Positions 35,981 to 48,137 are shown, counted from the first letter of the stretch. The stretch: 64,000 nt of DNA from Neisseria meningitidis (GCA_923184405.1 OV299793.1:672906-736905), one strand, 5' to 3'. Numbers and translations are program-made. The notes: generated from the sequence alone by a model not told the origin.

Positions 35981-36018
35981 GCAGATATATTCGGACTGCA
36001 CCTCCCGAATATATCTGC
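35981..36018. terminator. 14-base perfect hairpin, not DUS
   Basis: GCAGATATATTCGG and its exact complement CCGAATATATCTGC enclose ten bases. AT-rich stem, no T run on either side; terminator or another structural role. Confidence 0.6.
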
Positions 36019-36210
36019 CTGCTGTTTCCTCTTTATTCAGCCTTTATAATACTTGGACTTGTCGGGGTATTGTGCAGACTTGATTCCGGATTGTCAACAA
36101 TTTTCGGTCAAATTTTAAATGCCGCGTTTTAAAATGATACCCGCCTGCTTCTGCGGGCAGGCAGGAAACGAGAATCCCATTATTTTAAGCCATATATTAA
36201 TTTATTGAAT

Positions 36211-36365
36211 TATAGTGGATTAACAAAAACCAGTACGGCGTTGCCTCGCCTTAGCTCAAAGAGAACGATTCTCTAAGGTGCTGAAGCACCAAGTGAATCT
36301 GTTCCGTACTATTTGTACTGTCTGCGGCTTCATCGCCTTGTCCTGATTTTTGTTAATCCACTATA
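36211..36365. repeat. Correia element, long form
   Basis: 155 bases, TATAGTGGATTAACAAAAAC to TTAATCCACTATA, well preserved, upstream of the GntR gene. Confidence 0.93.
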
Positions 36366-36467
36366 AAATAAATTTGTGCAATGCTTTAATTCCTCTGACA
36401 CGATTTGAAACACAGCCGCCTTAAAACATCTTAAAAAATTTGAAAGCGTAAAAATACGGAAAACATC

Positions 36468-37185
36468 ATGAACTTTGAAAACGACGACATTATCCATGCG
36501 CCGACCAGCGTCTTCACTGATTCTCGAAAATCGGCACCATTTGCAGCTGTGCCGATGTTCACGCCCTGATTTTCGACGGCATTACGGATAAGGAGATGCT
36601 GTCCGGCTAAAATCTGACCGAATCGAACTTAACTGTCAGATGGTGTGATCGCGCGTCACAGTCTGCGGCGCGCTGTCGCTGGTGGCGCACCACAAGTTTG
36701 TCGATTTGCAACCCAACAGAGGCGCGTTCGTCCACGTTCCTGAGTTGAAAGAAATGCAGGATGTGTTCAATGCGCGCATCGAAATGGAGACGATGATTTT
36801 GAATATCCTCGCAGATTTGCCGGATTTGGAAACGCGCCTCAAGCCGCTTTATGCGATGATAAGGCGCGAAGAAGAGGCCTCCGGCAGGAGCGACCGCGTC
36901 GGCTGGAACCGCCTGTCCAATGCCTTCCACGTCGAACTGACGCGCCTGGTGGGCAACGATGTGCTGTTCGACATTATGAACACGCTGTGCACGCGGTCTT
37001 CCCTGATTGTCGCCGTGGCGGGCGTGCATCGCGAGGAAAAACACGCCATCAATACGCATACGCATTCAGAACACCGCGAAATCCTCGACTTGCTGCTGGC
37101 GGGCAGGCGCAACCGCGTGGTCAAAATCCTGCGCCGCCATTTGGGCAACTGTATGGAACGATTGGAAAAGACTTTGGAAGATTGA
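36468..37185 (+). CDS. GntR-family (FCD) transcriptional regulator
   Basis: From ATG 36468 (MNFENDDIIHAPTSVF) the N-terminal winged helix is badly readable: CADVHALIFDGI, then after indels LTESNL and ALSLVAHHKFVDLQPNRGAF. From about 36670 one clean frame encodes the FCD effector domain: VHVPELKEMQDVFNARIEME, YAMIRREEEASGRSDR, NAFHVELTRLVGNDVLFDIM, HSEHREILDLLLAG and RHLGNCMERLEKTLED. The histidine and aspartate positions are those of metal-binding FCD regulators. Likely senses a small carboxylate; the target is not shown by context. A strong terminator follows at once. Confidence 0.87.
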
Positions 37186-37201
37186 ATGACGGAGCGGATA
37201 A

Positions 37202-37228
37202 GCCGCCTGAACGTTCAGGCGGTTTTTT
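37202..37228 (+). terminator. intrinsic terminator of the GntR gene
   Basis: GCCGCCTGAACGTTCAGGCGG palindrome followed by six T residues, 17 bases after the stop. Confidence 0.88.
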
Positions 37229-37241
37229 AATGGCGAACCTG

Positions 37242-37289
37242 ATGCCGTCTGAAATATGGATGCTGGGTATCTGCAATTTTCAGACGGCA
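37242..37289. repeat. DUS inverted pair
   Basis: ATGCCGTCTGAA at 37242 and TTCAGACGGCA at 37279 with a 25-base loop, then TTTTT; a second terminator or simply two uptake sites ahead of the LysO-like gene. Confidence 0.6.
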
Positions 37290-37334
37290 ATTTTTAAACC
37301 GCATATATCATGCGGCAATAAAGGAGGTCAGGAG

Positions 37335-38236
37335 ATGGACAGCCTGATGACATTGCTTTCGGTATTGGTACCGATGTTCGCCGGATTTTTATCCGTGTGC
37401 CCAAGCCTTACCTGCCCGCTTTGGACAAGGTGCTGTCGGTTTTGGTGTATGCCGTGCTGCTGCTGATCGGCGTATCGTTGTCGCGCGTGGAGGATTTGGG
37501 TTCGCGGTTGGACGATATGGCGTTGACGGTTCTGTGGCTGTTTGTTTGTACGGTCAGGGCGAACCTGCTTGCTTTGGCAGTGTTGGGAAAGTTATTCCCG
37601 TGGCGGATAAAGGGGAAAGGGAAGGGCGTTTCGGTCGGCGTGTCGGGCAGTGTGGGGCAGCTCGGATGCGTGCTGCTCGGATTTGCATTCGGCAAACTGA
37701 TGCGCGATATTTGGATGCCGTCTGAAAGCGCGGGCATGTATTGTCTGATGCTGCTGGTGTTCCTCATCGGCGTACAGCTCAAAAGCAGCGGCGTATCGTT
37801 GCGGCAGGTTTTGGTCAACCGCAGGGGTATTCGGTTGTCGGTCTGGTTTATGCTTTCATCTCTTTCGGGCGGGCTGCTGTTTGCCGCATCGACAGACGGT
37901 GTGTCGTGGACGAAAGGTTTGGCGATGGCTTCCGGCTTCGGTTGGTATTCCCTCTCGGGTTTGGTCATGACCGAGGCTTACGGCGCGGTATGGGGCAGCA
38001 TCATGCTGCTGAACGATTTGGCACGAGAGCTGTTTGCACTGGCATTTATCCCGCTGCTGATGAAGCGTTTTCCGGATGCGGCGGTGGGGGTTGGCGGTGC
38101 GACCAGTATGGATTTCACATTGCCCGTGATTCAGGGTGCGGGCGGTTTGGAAGTCGTGCCGGTAGCGGTCAGCTTCGGCGTGGTGGTCAATATTGCCGCC
38201 CCGTTTCTGATGGTGGTGTTTTCCACGCTGGGCTGA
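37335..38236 (+). CDS. lysO: LysO-family (DUF340) lysine exporter-like membrane protein
   Basis: Inner-membrane protein of the family of E. coli LysO (YbjE). AGGAGGTCAGGAG precedes MDSLMTLLSVLVPMFAGF; after one indel near 37390 the frame is clean: DKVLSVLVYAVLLLIGVSLS, ALTVLWLFVCTVRANLLALA, VGVSGSVGQLGCVLLGFAFG, CLMLLVFLIGVQLKSSGVSL, GFGWYSLSGLVMTEAYGAVW and MDFTLPVIQGAGGLEVVPVA. The acidic/polar GWYSLSG segment in a helix is characteristic of the family. About 300 residues, eight or more helices. Forms a probable operon with the DeoR gene 42 bases downstream. Lysine as substrate is inferred from homology only. Confidence 0.82.
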
Positions 38237-38278
38237 ACACGGTAAAATCGGCATCCCGATGCAAGGAGGCAGAAAACG

Positions 38279-39051
38279 ATGAAACCGAAAATCCAAAGGC
38301 ACGGAGAGATTTTAAGCCTTGTCCGCCGGCATCAGTTTATGTCGGTGGACGAGCTTGCCGCCGCATTGGACGTTACCCCGCAGACGATACGCCGCGACAT
38401 CCGCGAGTTGGAGGAGGTCAGCAGCCTGAAACGCCATCACGGCGGCGCATCTTCAGGCGGAAACTTGCCGGAGGGCCTGCCCGCCGACCGCCAAACCCGG
38501 TGTCAAAACGAAAAAACGCCATTGCCCGGCTGATTGCGGAACACATCCCCGACGGTTCGTCGCTGTTTGTCAGTATCGGCACGACGATGGAGGCCGTGGT
38601 GTCGGAGCTGGTCAGACGGCGCGGCAGCCTGAGGGTGATTACCAACAATATCCACGCCGCCTCGATTGCTTCGGCGCGGACGGATTATACGGTCATTATC
38701 ACTTACGGAGTCGTCCGCCCTTTGGACGGCGGTATTACTAGCGTGGCAACCGTCGATTTTATCAACCAGTTCAAAGTCGATTATGCCGTGATGAGTACGC
38801 ACGGCGTGGAAAGCGACAGTTCGCTTTTGGACGACGACTACAAAGAAGTCAGCGTGATGCAGGCGATGATTGCCAACGCGCGAGTCCGCTTCCTCGGCGT
38901 GGACCACAGTAAATTCCGCAGCAACGCGCTGGTCAGGCTCGGCGACATTACGGCGTTTGACAAAGTATTTACCGACCGGCTGCCCGATACCGCGATGCAG
39001 AAGATGCTGAAAGAGGCCGGGGTGGAATGCCTGATTGCCGATGCCGTCTGA
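38279..39051 (+). CDS. DeoR-family transcriptional regulator
   Basis: The helix-turn-helix is complete: MKPKIQRHGEILSLVRRHQF, MSVDELAAALDVTPQTIRRD, IRELEE, KRHHGGAS. After an indel near 38500 the sugar-phosphate sensing domain follows: NAIARLIAEHIPDGSSLFVS, IGTTMEAVVSEL, LRVITNNIHAASIA, DGGITSVATVDFINQFKVDY, and FLGVDHSKFRSNALVRLGDI. It ends CLIADAV; the stop TGA is inside a DUS. About 257 residues. AGGAGGC precedes the start. Its closeness to the LysO-like gene suggests one transcript, but what it regulates is unknown. Confidence 0.9.
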
Positions 39052-39141
39052 ACGCTATGTCAAAGCGCGCAAGTCGGGTACAATAAACACATCATCAAAC
39101 CGCTTCAGACGGCATAAGGAACCGCCCCAATGCCGTCTGAA
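39041..39141. repeat. three DUS copies between deoR-type gene and glnS
   Basis: ATGCCGTCTGAA at 39041-39052 supplies the regulator's last codons and stop; an inverted copy lies at 39104-39115 and a third, direct copy at 39130-39141 just before glnS. Confidence 0.85.
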
Positions 39142-39162
39142 GCCATCTGTTCAAAGAAAACT

Positions 39163-40850
39163 ATGCTCAATAAAGACCAATTTGCGGACAACCATTTTAT
39201 CCGCACCTTCATCGAAGAAGACCTCAAAAGCGGCAAACACGAAACCATCCAAACCCGTTTTCCGCCGGAGCCCAACGGCTACCTGCACATCGGACACGCC
39301 AAATCCATCTGCCTGAACTTCGGTTTGGCGTATATTTACGACGGCTTGTGCAACCTGCGTTTTGACGATACCAACCCCGAAAAAGAAAACGACGAATACG
39401 TCAACGCCATCAAAGAAGACGTTGAGTGGCTCGGTTTCCATTGGGCGGGCGAGCCGCGTTTCGCTTCCAACTATTTCGACCAGCTTTATGACTACGCCGT
39501 CGGTTTGATTAAAGACGGCAAAGCGTATGTCGATGATTTGACGCCCGAAGAAATGCGCGAATACCGCGGTACGCTGACCGAAGCAGGCAAAAACAGCCCT
39601 TATCGCGACCGCAGTATCGAAGAAAACCTCGACCTGTTCACGCGCATGATAAACGGTGAGTTCCCCGACGGCAGCAAAACCCTGCGCCTGAAAATCGACA
39701 TGGCATCCGGCAACATCAATATGCGCGATCCGGTCATCTACCGCATCCGCCGCGCCCATCACCACAACACCGGCGACAAATGGTGTATCTATCCGATGTA
39801 CGACTACACGCATTGCATTTCCGATGCCATCGAAGGCATCACGCATTCCTTGTGTACGCTCGAATTTGAAGCCCATCGTCCGCTGTATGACTGGGTGTTG
39901 GACAACATCCCCGCGCCGCACGCCACACGTCCGCGCCAATACGAGTTTTCACGCTTGGAGCTTTTGTACACCATTACCTCCAAACGGAAATTGAATCAGT
40001 TGGTTGTGGAAAAACACGTTTCCGGCTGGGACGATCCGCGTATGCCGACCATTTCCGGTATGCGCCGACGCGGCTACACGCCCGAAGGGCTGCGCCTGTT
40101 TGCCAAACGCGCCGGTATTTCCAAATCTGAAAACATCGTCGATATGAGCGTGTTGGAAGGCGCAATTCGCGAAGAGTTGGAAAATTCCGCCCCACGCCTG
40201 ATGGCGGTGTTGAACCCGCTCAAAGTGACCCTGACCAACTTTGAAACCGGCAGAACCCAAAGCCGCCGTGCCGCGTTCCATCCGAACCACGAAGAAATGG
40301 GCGATCGCGAAGTACCTATTTCACAAACCATTTACATTGAAGCCGACGACTTTGCAGAAAATCTACCCAAAGGCTTCAAACGCCTGACTCCGGGCGGCGA
40401 AGTACGCTTGCGCCACGGCTATGTCATCAAGTGCGATGAAGTCGTCAAAGACGAGGCAGGCAATGTGGTTGAACTCAAATGCAGCATCGACCACGACACC
40501 TTGGGCAAAAATCCCGAAGGCCGTAAAGTTAAAGGCGTGATTCATTGGGTGTCCGCAGAACACGCAGCCGAAATCAAAGTCCGTCTGTACGACCGCCTCT
40601 TTACCGTCGAGCGTCCCGATGCCGTGCGCGGCGAAGACGGCGAATACCTGCCGTTCACCGATTTCCTCAATCCGGAATCAGTCAAGGAAATCACCGCCTA
40701 CGCCGAACCTGCCGCTAAAGATTTGCCGACAGAAAGCCGTTGGCAGTTCGAGCGTATCGGCTACTTCGTAACCGACCGTAAAGACCACGGCAAAGACACG
40801 CCGATGTTTAACCGCACGGTCACGCTGAAAGATTCTTGCAGCCTAAGTAA
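39163..40850 (+). CDS. glnS: glutaminyl-tRNA synthetase
   Basis: Class I synthetase charging tRNA-Gln. [20 protein letters not shown] at 39163, then the HIGH region [55 protein letters not shown], the KMSKS-equivalent [34 protein letters not shown], and the C-terminal beta-barrel [20 protein letters not shown]. One clean frame until codon 558, where a missing base in TTGCAGCC hides the normal end DSWQPK and stop at 40848. About 562 residues. A start 33 bases upstream, within the DUS, would add [11 protein letters not shown] and is less likely. Confidence 0.96.
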
Positions 40851-40861
40851 AACCCCATCCT

Positions 40862-40889
40862 TGCCGTCTGAATATTGTTCGGACGGCAT
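40862..40889. terminator. DUS hairpin after glnS
   Basis: TGCCGTCTGAA-TATTG-TTCGGACGGCA, one mismatch, 12 bases past the glnS stop. Confidence 0.75.
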
Positions 40890-40942
40890 TTCCCCTTTGC
40901 CAGCGAAATGCGGCACATTTGGCACACCGGAAAGGAAATATG

Positions 40943-41898
40943 ATGAAAGTCCTCTTTATCGCCGACCCGATGGCAAGTTTCAAAACCTACAAAGACACCA
41001 CCTACGCCATGATGTGCGAGATGGCAAAACGCGGTTGGCGATTGTTTCATACCTTGAGCGGGGAATTGTCGGTTAAAAACGGTCTCGCGATTGCTGATGC
41101 GTCTGCTTTTGAGTTTCTCGGCGCACAAGACGACCACGACCAAAAATGGTTTACCGCCGCCGACAAAGTTCAGACGGCATTGAAAGCATTTGATGCCGTG
41201 ATTATGCGTACCGATCCGCCGTTCGATATGCAATACTTCTACGCCACACAATTTCTGACGCTGGCGGAGCAGCAGGGCGCGAACGTCTTTAACAGCGGAC
41301 AGGCGATGCGTGATTTCAATGAAAAACTGGCGATTTTGAACTTCAGCCGCTTTACCGCGCCCACGCTGGTAACGACCCGTTCCGCCGATGTCCGCGCATT
41401 TTTGAAAGAACACGGCGACATCATCATTAAACCGCTCGACGGCATGGGCGGTATGGGTATGTTCCGCCTGACCGAAAAAGATCCCAACATCGGCAGCATC
41501 CTCGAAACCCTGATGCGGCTTGATTCCCGCACCATTATGGCGCAACGCTACATTCCCGAAATCGTACACGGTGACAAACGCATCCTGATTATCGGCGGCG
41601 AAGTCGTCCCCTATGCTTTGGCGCGTATCCCGCAAAACGGCGAAACACGCGGCAACCTTGCGGCAGGCGGACGCGGCGTGGCGCAGGAATTGGACGGACG
41701 CGACCGCGAAATTGCCGAAACGCTCGCCCCCGAACTCAAACGGCGCGGCATCCTGCTGGCCGGTTTGGACGTTATCGGCAGCAACCTGACCGAAGTCAAC
41801 GTAACCAGCCCGACCGGATTCCAAGAAATCATGAAACAAAAGGTTTCGACGTGGCGGCAATGTTTGCCGATGCCGTTGCCGCGTGGTCGGTACGTTAA
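40943..41898 (+). CDS. gshB: glutathione synthetase
   Basis: ATP-grasp enzyme adding glycine to gamma-glutamylcysteine. [20 protein letters not shown] starts at 40943 (an ATG three bases upstream is possible). Visible: [39 protein letters not shown], the ATP-grasp loop [38 protein letters not shown], and [20 protein letters not shown] with the substrate arginine, then [20 protein letters not shown]. One indel near 41850 hides the true end AWSVR and stop at 41896. About 318 residues. Confidence 0.95.
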
Positions 41899-42028
41899 AC
41901 CGATGCCGTTTGAAAGGCTTTGCTTCACAACCGTTTGGTTTGTTCGGGCAGGCAGGGTTTTCCCTCAGTAAGCAGGGATGCGCTTAATGCCGTACGGACA
42001 CACCGCCGCCCCGTTTTCAGACGGTATA

Positions 42029-42183
42029 TATAGTGGATTAACAAAAATCAGGACAAGGCGACGAAGCCGCAGACAGTACAAATAGTACGGAACTGATTCA
42101 CTCGGTGCTTCAGCACCTTAGAGAATCGTTCTCTTTGAGCTAAGGCGAGGCAACGCCGTACAGGATTTTGTTAATCCACTATA
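42029..42183. repeat. Correia element, long form
   Basis: 155 bases, well preserved, ending 26 bases before the dgkA start codon, so it may supply or affect the dgkA promoter. Confidence 0.93.
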
Positions 42184-42208
42184 TTGAGAACATTTTGAAA
42201 GGATACCG

Positions 42209-42592
42209 TTGGAACCTTCTTCCTACGCGGCAGAAAAAAAAGGCAAAGGCGGCATCAGGCGCGTCATTAACGCATTCGGCTATTCGATAGACGGCATCGC
42301 CGCCGCCTACCGTTACGAAGCGGCATTCCGTCAGGTTTTGTGGCTGAACGTACTGCTGGTGTGCGCGGCATTTTTTTGGGTTTCCGAAACCGCCGTCCGC
42401 CTGCCGTTGATTATCGCGTCCTTTGTGTCGGTCATTGTCAAACTGTTCAACACCGCCGTCGAAGCTGCCGTCGATCATACTTCGACCGAAAAACACGAGC
42501 TGGCCAAACGCGCCAAAGACGCAGGTTCTGCCGCACAACTGTTCGCGACGCTGATGTTGGCGGCGGTTTGGCTGTCTGCCCTGTTCGGGTAA
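42209..42592 (+). CDS. dgkA: diacylglycerol kinase, integral membrane type
   Basis: Small trimeric inner-membrane kinase recycling diacylglycerol. TTG start at 42209 with AAGGAT seven bases before it; 127 codons without interruption. YRYEAAFRQVLWLNVLLVCA carries the first catalytic glutamate, and NTAVEAAVDHTSTEKHELAK matches the active-site signature, three helices in all (about residues 43-62, 68-84, 110-126). The signature glutamate before LFNTAVEAAVD reads lysine (VIVKLFNTAVEAAVD), a single G-to-A difference from the expected codon. In E. coli that position is a catalytic residue, so either this is an error or the enzyme is dead. Confidence 0.92.
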   Translation: MEPSSYAAEKKGKGGIRRVINAFGYSIDGIAAAYRYEAAFRQVLWLNVLLVCAAFFWVSETAVRLPLIIASFVSVIVKLFNTAVEAAVDHTSTEKHELAKRAKDAGSAAQLFATLMLAAVWLSALFG

Positions 42593-42686
42593 AACGCTTG
42601 CAGCAGGATTTGTAATCCTTTAGGATTAGTATGTGGTATTGATTATTCACTTAATCGACATCAGATTGCCAAGCAGCATCTGTATC

Positions 42687-42842
42687 TATAGAGGAAGAAC
42701 AAAAATCAGGCCAACGTGATGAAGCCGCTGACAGTGCGCATTGTACGCAGCCGATCCACTTGGCGCTTCAGCACAGTTCGAGAATCGTACGCTTTGAGCT
42801 AAAGAGAGACTAGGTTGTACTACTTTTTGTTAATCCGCTATA
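42687..42842. repeat. Correia element, diverged long form
   Basis: TATAGAGGAAGAACAAAAAT at the left and TTAATCCGCTATA at the right; interior GATGAAGCCGCTGACAGTGC and CGAGAATCGTACGCTTTGAG are clear but altered relatives of the canonical sequence. More worn than the copy 500 bases upstream. Confidence 0.8.
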
Positions 42843-42886
42843 AGATTAATCACTTTACCCGTCTGATAATATAAGGAGCAGAAAGT

Positions 42887-43360
42887 ATGAAAAAATTATT
42901 GGCGGCCGTGATGATGGCAGGTGTGGCAGGCGCGGTTTCCGCAGCCGAAGTCCACGTTGAGGACGGCTGGGCGCGCACCACCGTCGAAGGTATGACAATA
43001 GTCGGCGCGTTCGTGAAAATCCACAACCACGAAGCCAAACAAAACTCTTTGCTCGACGGAAGCAGCACCGTTGCCGACCGCGTCGAAGTGCATACCCACA
43101 TCAACGACAACGGCGTGATGCGGATGCGCGAAGTCGAAGGCGGTGTGCCTTTGGAGGCGAAATCCGTTACCGAACTCAAACCCGGCAGCTATCACGTGAT
43201 GTTTATGGGTTTGAAAAAACAATTAAAAGAGGGCGACAAGATTCCCGTTACCCTGAAATTTAAAAACGCCAAAGCGCAAACCGTCCAACTCGAAGTCAAA
43301 ATCGCGCCGATGTTGACAATGAACCACGGTCATCACCACGGCGAAGCGCATCAGCACTAA
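42887..43360 (+). CDS. accA: PCuAC periplasmic copper chaperone (AccA-like)
   Basis: Delivers Cu(I) in the periplasm for cytochrome oxidase assembly; the gonococcal homologue is called AccA. Intact 157-codon frame after AAGGAGCAGAAAGT. MKKLLAAVMMAGVAGAVSAA is the signal peptide; the metal site is spread over VEVHTHINDNGVMRMREV and GSYHVMFMGLKKQL (His and Met ligands), and the tail MNHGHHHGEAHQH is a histidine- and methionine-rich extension that may bind a second copper. Not to be confused with acetyl-CoA carboxylase accA. Flanked by a worn Correia element and a DUS terminator, so probably a single-gene unit. Confidence 0.9.
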   Translation: MKKLLAAVMMAGVAGAVSAAEVHVEDGWARTTVEGMTIVGAFVKIHNHEAKQNSLLDGSSTVADRVEVHTHINDNGVMRMREVEGGVPLEAKSVTELKPGSYHVMFMGLKKQLKEGDKIPVTLKFKNAKAQTVQLEVKIAPMLTMNHGHHHGEAHQH

Positions 43361-43379
43361 TCTGCTGAAAATGTTTGAA

Positions 43380-43415
43380 ATGCCGTCTGAAAAAGCCCGG
43401 GCTTTCAGACGGCAT
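43380..43415. terminator. DUS hairpin after the copper chaperone gene
   Basis: ATGCCGTCTGAAAAAGCCC and its near-perfect complement, an 18-base stem followed by TTTTT. Confidence 0.88.
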
Positions 43416-43485
43416 TTTTATGCCCGCCTTTAAAATGTGTTAAAATCCGCCTTTAAAAACCGCCGTTTCCAACCATATTCTACGC

Positions 43486-44586
43486 ATGAATACGACAGCA
43501 AACACCACCAATATCATCGTCAGGCTCTCCGGCGGTGTCGATTCTTCCGTAACCGCCGCCCTGCTCAAGCAGCAGGGTTATCAAGTGCGCGGTGTGTTCA
43601 TGCAGAACTGGGAAGACGACGACAACGACGAATATTGCAGCATCAAACAGGATTCGTTCGATGCCATCGCCGTTGCCGATATTATCGGCATCGATATCGA
43701 CATCGTTAATTTCGCCGCGCAATATAAAGACAAAGTCTTTGCTTATTTTCTTCAGGAATACAGTGCGGGGCGCACGCCGAATCCCGATGTGTTGTGCAAC
43801 GCCGAAATCAAATTCAAATGCTTTTTGGATTACGCCGTAGGGCAGGGCGCGGATACCATCGCCACCGGACACTATGCGCGCAAAGAAGTCCGCAACGGCG
43901 TGCATTACCTGCTCAAAGGTTTGGATCGAAACAAAGACCAAAGCTATTTCCTCTACCGCCTCAAGCCTTTCCAACTCCAGCGCGCGATTTTTCCGTTGGG
44001 CGGTTTGGAAAAACCCGAAGTCCGCCGCCTTGCCGCCGAGTTCAAACTGCCAACCGCTGCCAAAAGACAGCACGGGCATCTGCTTCATCGGCGAACGTCC
44101 GTTTCGCGAGTTCCTGCAGAAATACCTGCCGACCGACAACGGTAAATGGTTACGCCCAGAAGGGAAAACCGTCGGCGAACACGTCGGGCTGATGTTCTAC
44201 ACGCTCGGACAGCGCAAAGGTTTGGGCATTGGCGGTGCGGGCGAACCGTGGTTTGTTGCGGCTAAAGATTTGACGAAAAACGAACTGATTGTCGTACAAG
44301 GACACGACCATCCGCTGCTCTATACCCGCAGCCTTGTGATGAACGATTTGAGTTTCACGCTGCCCGAACGCCCGAAAGCAGGGCGTTATACCTGAAAAAC
44401 GCGTTACCGTATGGCGGACGCGCCTTGTGAGTTGCGCTATTTGGATGATGAAACCGCCGAGCTGGTGTTTGACGAACCGCAATGGGCGGTTACGCCGGGT
44501 CAGTCCGCCGTGCTGTACGACGGCGATATCTGTTTGGGCGGCGGTATCATCAAACGACCGACAAACCCGTCATCATCACACGATAA
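43486..44586 (+). CDS. mnmA: tRNA-specific 2-thiouridylase
   Basis: Thiolates U34 of tRNA-Lys, -Glu and -Gln. [20 protein letters not shown] holds the PP-loop [44 protein letters not shown] and the nucleophile region [15 protein letters not shown] follow in a clean frame up to 44050. After an indel the second catalytic cysteine appears in [20 protein letters not shown], then [20 protein letters not shown]. The C-terminus is split into two more frames ([25 protein letters not shown]) and ends KPVIITR near 44586. About 367 residues. Indels near 44060, 44145, 44390 and 44555. Confidence 0.94.
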
Positions 44587-44591
44587 AGGTA

Positions 44592-44622
44592 ATGCCGTCT
44601 GAAACGGTTTTCAGACAGCATT
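44592..44622. terminator. DUS hairpin after mnmA
   Basis: ATGCCGTCTGAAA-CGG-TTTTCAGACAGCAT, one mismatch, directly after the stop. Confidence 0.75.
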
Positions 44623-44656
44623 GTTCCGCTCAATTCCACTTTAAAGACCGATACCT

Positions 44657-46322
44657 ATGAAAAAAATTTGGTTAGACAGCTACGAGAAGGGCGTCAGTGC
44701 CGAAATCGACATCACGCAATACAATTCCGTCAGCGACGTATTCCGCCAAAGCGTGGAAAAATTTGCCGACCAACCTGCTTTTCAAAACATGGGTAAGACG
44801 CTGACTTATGCCGAAACCGGCAAACTGGCAACCAATTTCGCCTCTTATCTGCAAAACGTCCTCAAGCTGCCGCGCGGCGAACGTGTTGCCATTATGCTGC
44901 CCAACGTATTGCAATACCCGATTGCCCTTTTCGGTATTTTGCAGGCAGGTTTGGTGGCGGTGAACACCAATCCGCTCTATACACCGCGCGAGTTGGAGCA
45001 TCAGTTGAAAGACAGCGGTGCGACCGCCATCATCGTTTTGGAAAATTTCGCCAACACGCTGGAGCTGGTGCTGCCGCGCACGCAGATCAAACACGTCATC
45101 GTCGCCTCCGTCGGCGAAATGTTCGGGCTGCTTAAAGGTTCGCTGATCAATTTCATCATCCGGAAAATCAAGAAAATGGTGCCCGAATACCGTATTCGGG
45201 AAACCGTTTCCTTTCAGACGGCATTGAAAGAGAGGGCGAAGCACGTTTTCCAACCTGTCGCATTAAACCGCGAAGATACCGCGCTGTTGCAATACACGGG
45301 CGGCACGACAGGTGTTGCCAAAGGGGCGGTGCTGAGTCACGGCAACATCTGCGCCAATATGCTTCAGGCAAAGAATGGATTAAAAACCAGTTGCGCGAGG
45401 GCAAAGAAACCGTTATCGCCGCCTTGCCGCTGTACCATATTTTCGCCTTAACCGTGAATCTGATGATTTTTGCCAATGCTTACTCGAAAATCATCCTGAT
45501 TACCAACCCGCGCGATATGAAAGGCTTTATCGGACAACTGAAAAACAGCGGGTTAATGTATGTATCGGCGTGAACACACTGTTTAACGCAATGGTTAACC
45601 GTCCTGATTTTGCCGAAGTCGATTTTTCAGGATTGCGGTTGACTTTGGGCGGCAGTATGGCGACCCAAAAAGCCGTTGCCGAAAAATGGAAAAAAATCAC
45701 CAGCACGCCCATCGTCGAAGCCTAAAGTCTGACCGAAGCCAGCCCCAGCGTGTGCTGCAACCCCATAAACATCGAATCATACAGCGGCAGCATCGGTTTG
45801 CCCGTGTAGTCCACCGAAGTCGAACTGCGCGACGCAAACGGCAAAGAAGTCCCCGTTGGGCAGCCGGGCGAATTGTGGGTAAAAGGCCCTCAAGTGATGA
45901 AAGGCTACTGGAAACGTCTTGAAGAAACCGCCAAAGCCATAGACGCGCGCGGTTTCTTGGAAACCGGCGATATTGCCGTGATGGACGAAAAAGGCTGGTT
46001 GAAGCTGGTCGATCGTAAGAAAGACCTCGTAATTGTTTCCGGATTCAATGTTTATCCGAACGAAATCGAGGAAGTCATCGCGCATCACGGCAAAGTCATG
46101 GAAGTCGCCTGTATCGGCGTTCCCGACGAAAAAACCGGAGAAGCCCTAAAAGCATTCGTCGTCAAAAAGACCAGTCATTGACCAAAGAAGAACTTATCGC
46201 CTTTGCCGCACCGAATTAACCGCATATAAAGTACCGAAAAATATCGAATTCCGCGACGAGTTGCCCAAGTCCAACGTCGGAAAATTCTGCGTCGCGAGTT
46301 GCGCCAAAGTACTGGGAAATAA
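44657..46322 (+). CDS. fadD: long-chain fatty acid-CoA ligase
   Basis: ATP-dependent activation of fatty acids to acyl-CoA at the inner membrane. [20 protein letters not shown] starts the frame; the AMP-binding P-loop is [19 protein letters not shown], and the later motifs are [28 protein letters not shown], [49 protein letters not shown] and [20 protein letters not shown]. The C-terminal lysine loop is SNVGKILRREL in a shifted frame. About 555 residues. A TAA at 45723-45725 stands exactly where the adenylate tyrosine (YGLTE) is expected. Indels near 45375, 45570, 46175, 46215 and 46280. Confidence 0.93.
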
Positions 46323-46328
46323 AGAAAG

Positions 46329-46367
46329 ATGCCGTCTGAAAACAGCCGTCCACCGTTCAGACGGCAT
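46329..46367. terminator. DUS inverted pair between fadD and pyrG
   Basis: ATGCCGTCTGAAA and the inverted TTCAGACGGCAT around a 15-base loop, six bases after the fadD stop. Confidence 0.7.
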
Positions 46368-46432
46368 CCGCCCGATTGCCAGAACCGCGCGCTTCACGTT
46401 AAAATCACGCATTCCAATACGGGTATTTCATT

Positions 46433-48074
<1,642 letters not shown>

Positions 48075-48097
48075 TAAAGCGTTACTTGATGATCAAA

Positions 48098-48137
48098 ATG
48101 CCGTCTGAAAGCCTGAATGAAGACTTTCAGACAGCAT
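48098..48137. terminator. DUS inverted pair after pyrG
   Basis: ATGCCGTCTGAAAG and CTTTCAGACAGCAT with a short loop and TTTTT. Confidence 0.78.

Noticed and set aside
39130..41076. A 648-residue frame that seems to fuse GlnRS with a C-terminal extension running into gshB
   Set aside because: The GlnRS frame loses its normal DSWQPK end through one missing base at TTGCAGCC, and the extension is plain intergenic DUS and out-of-frame gshB.
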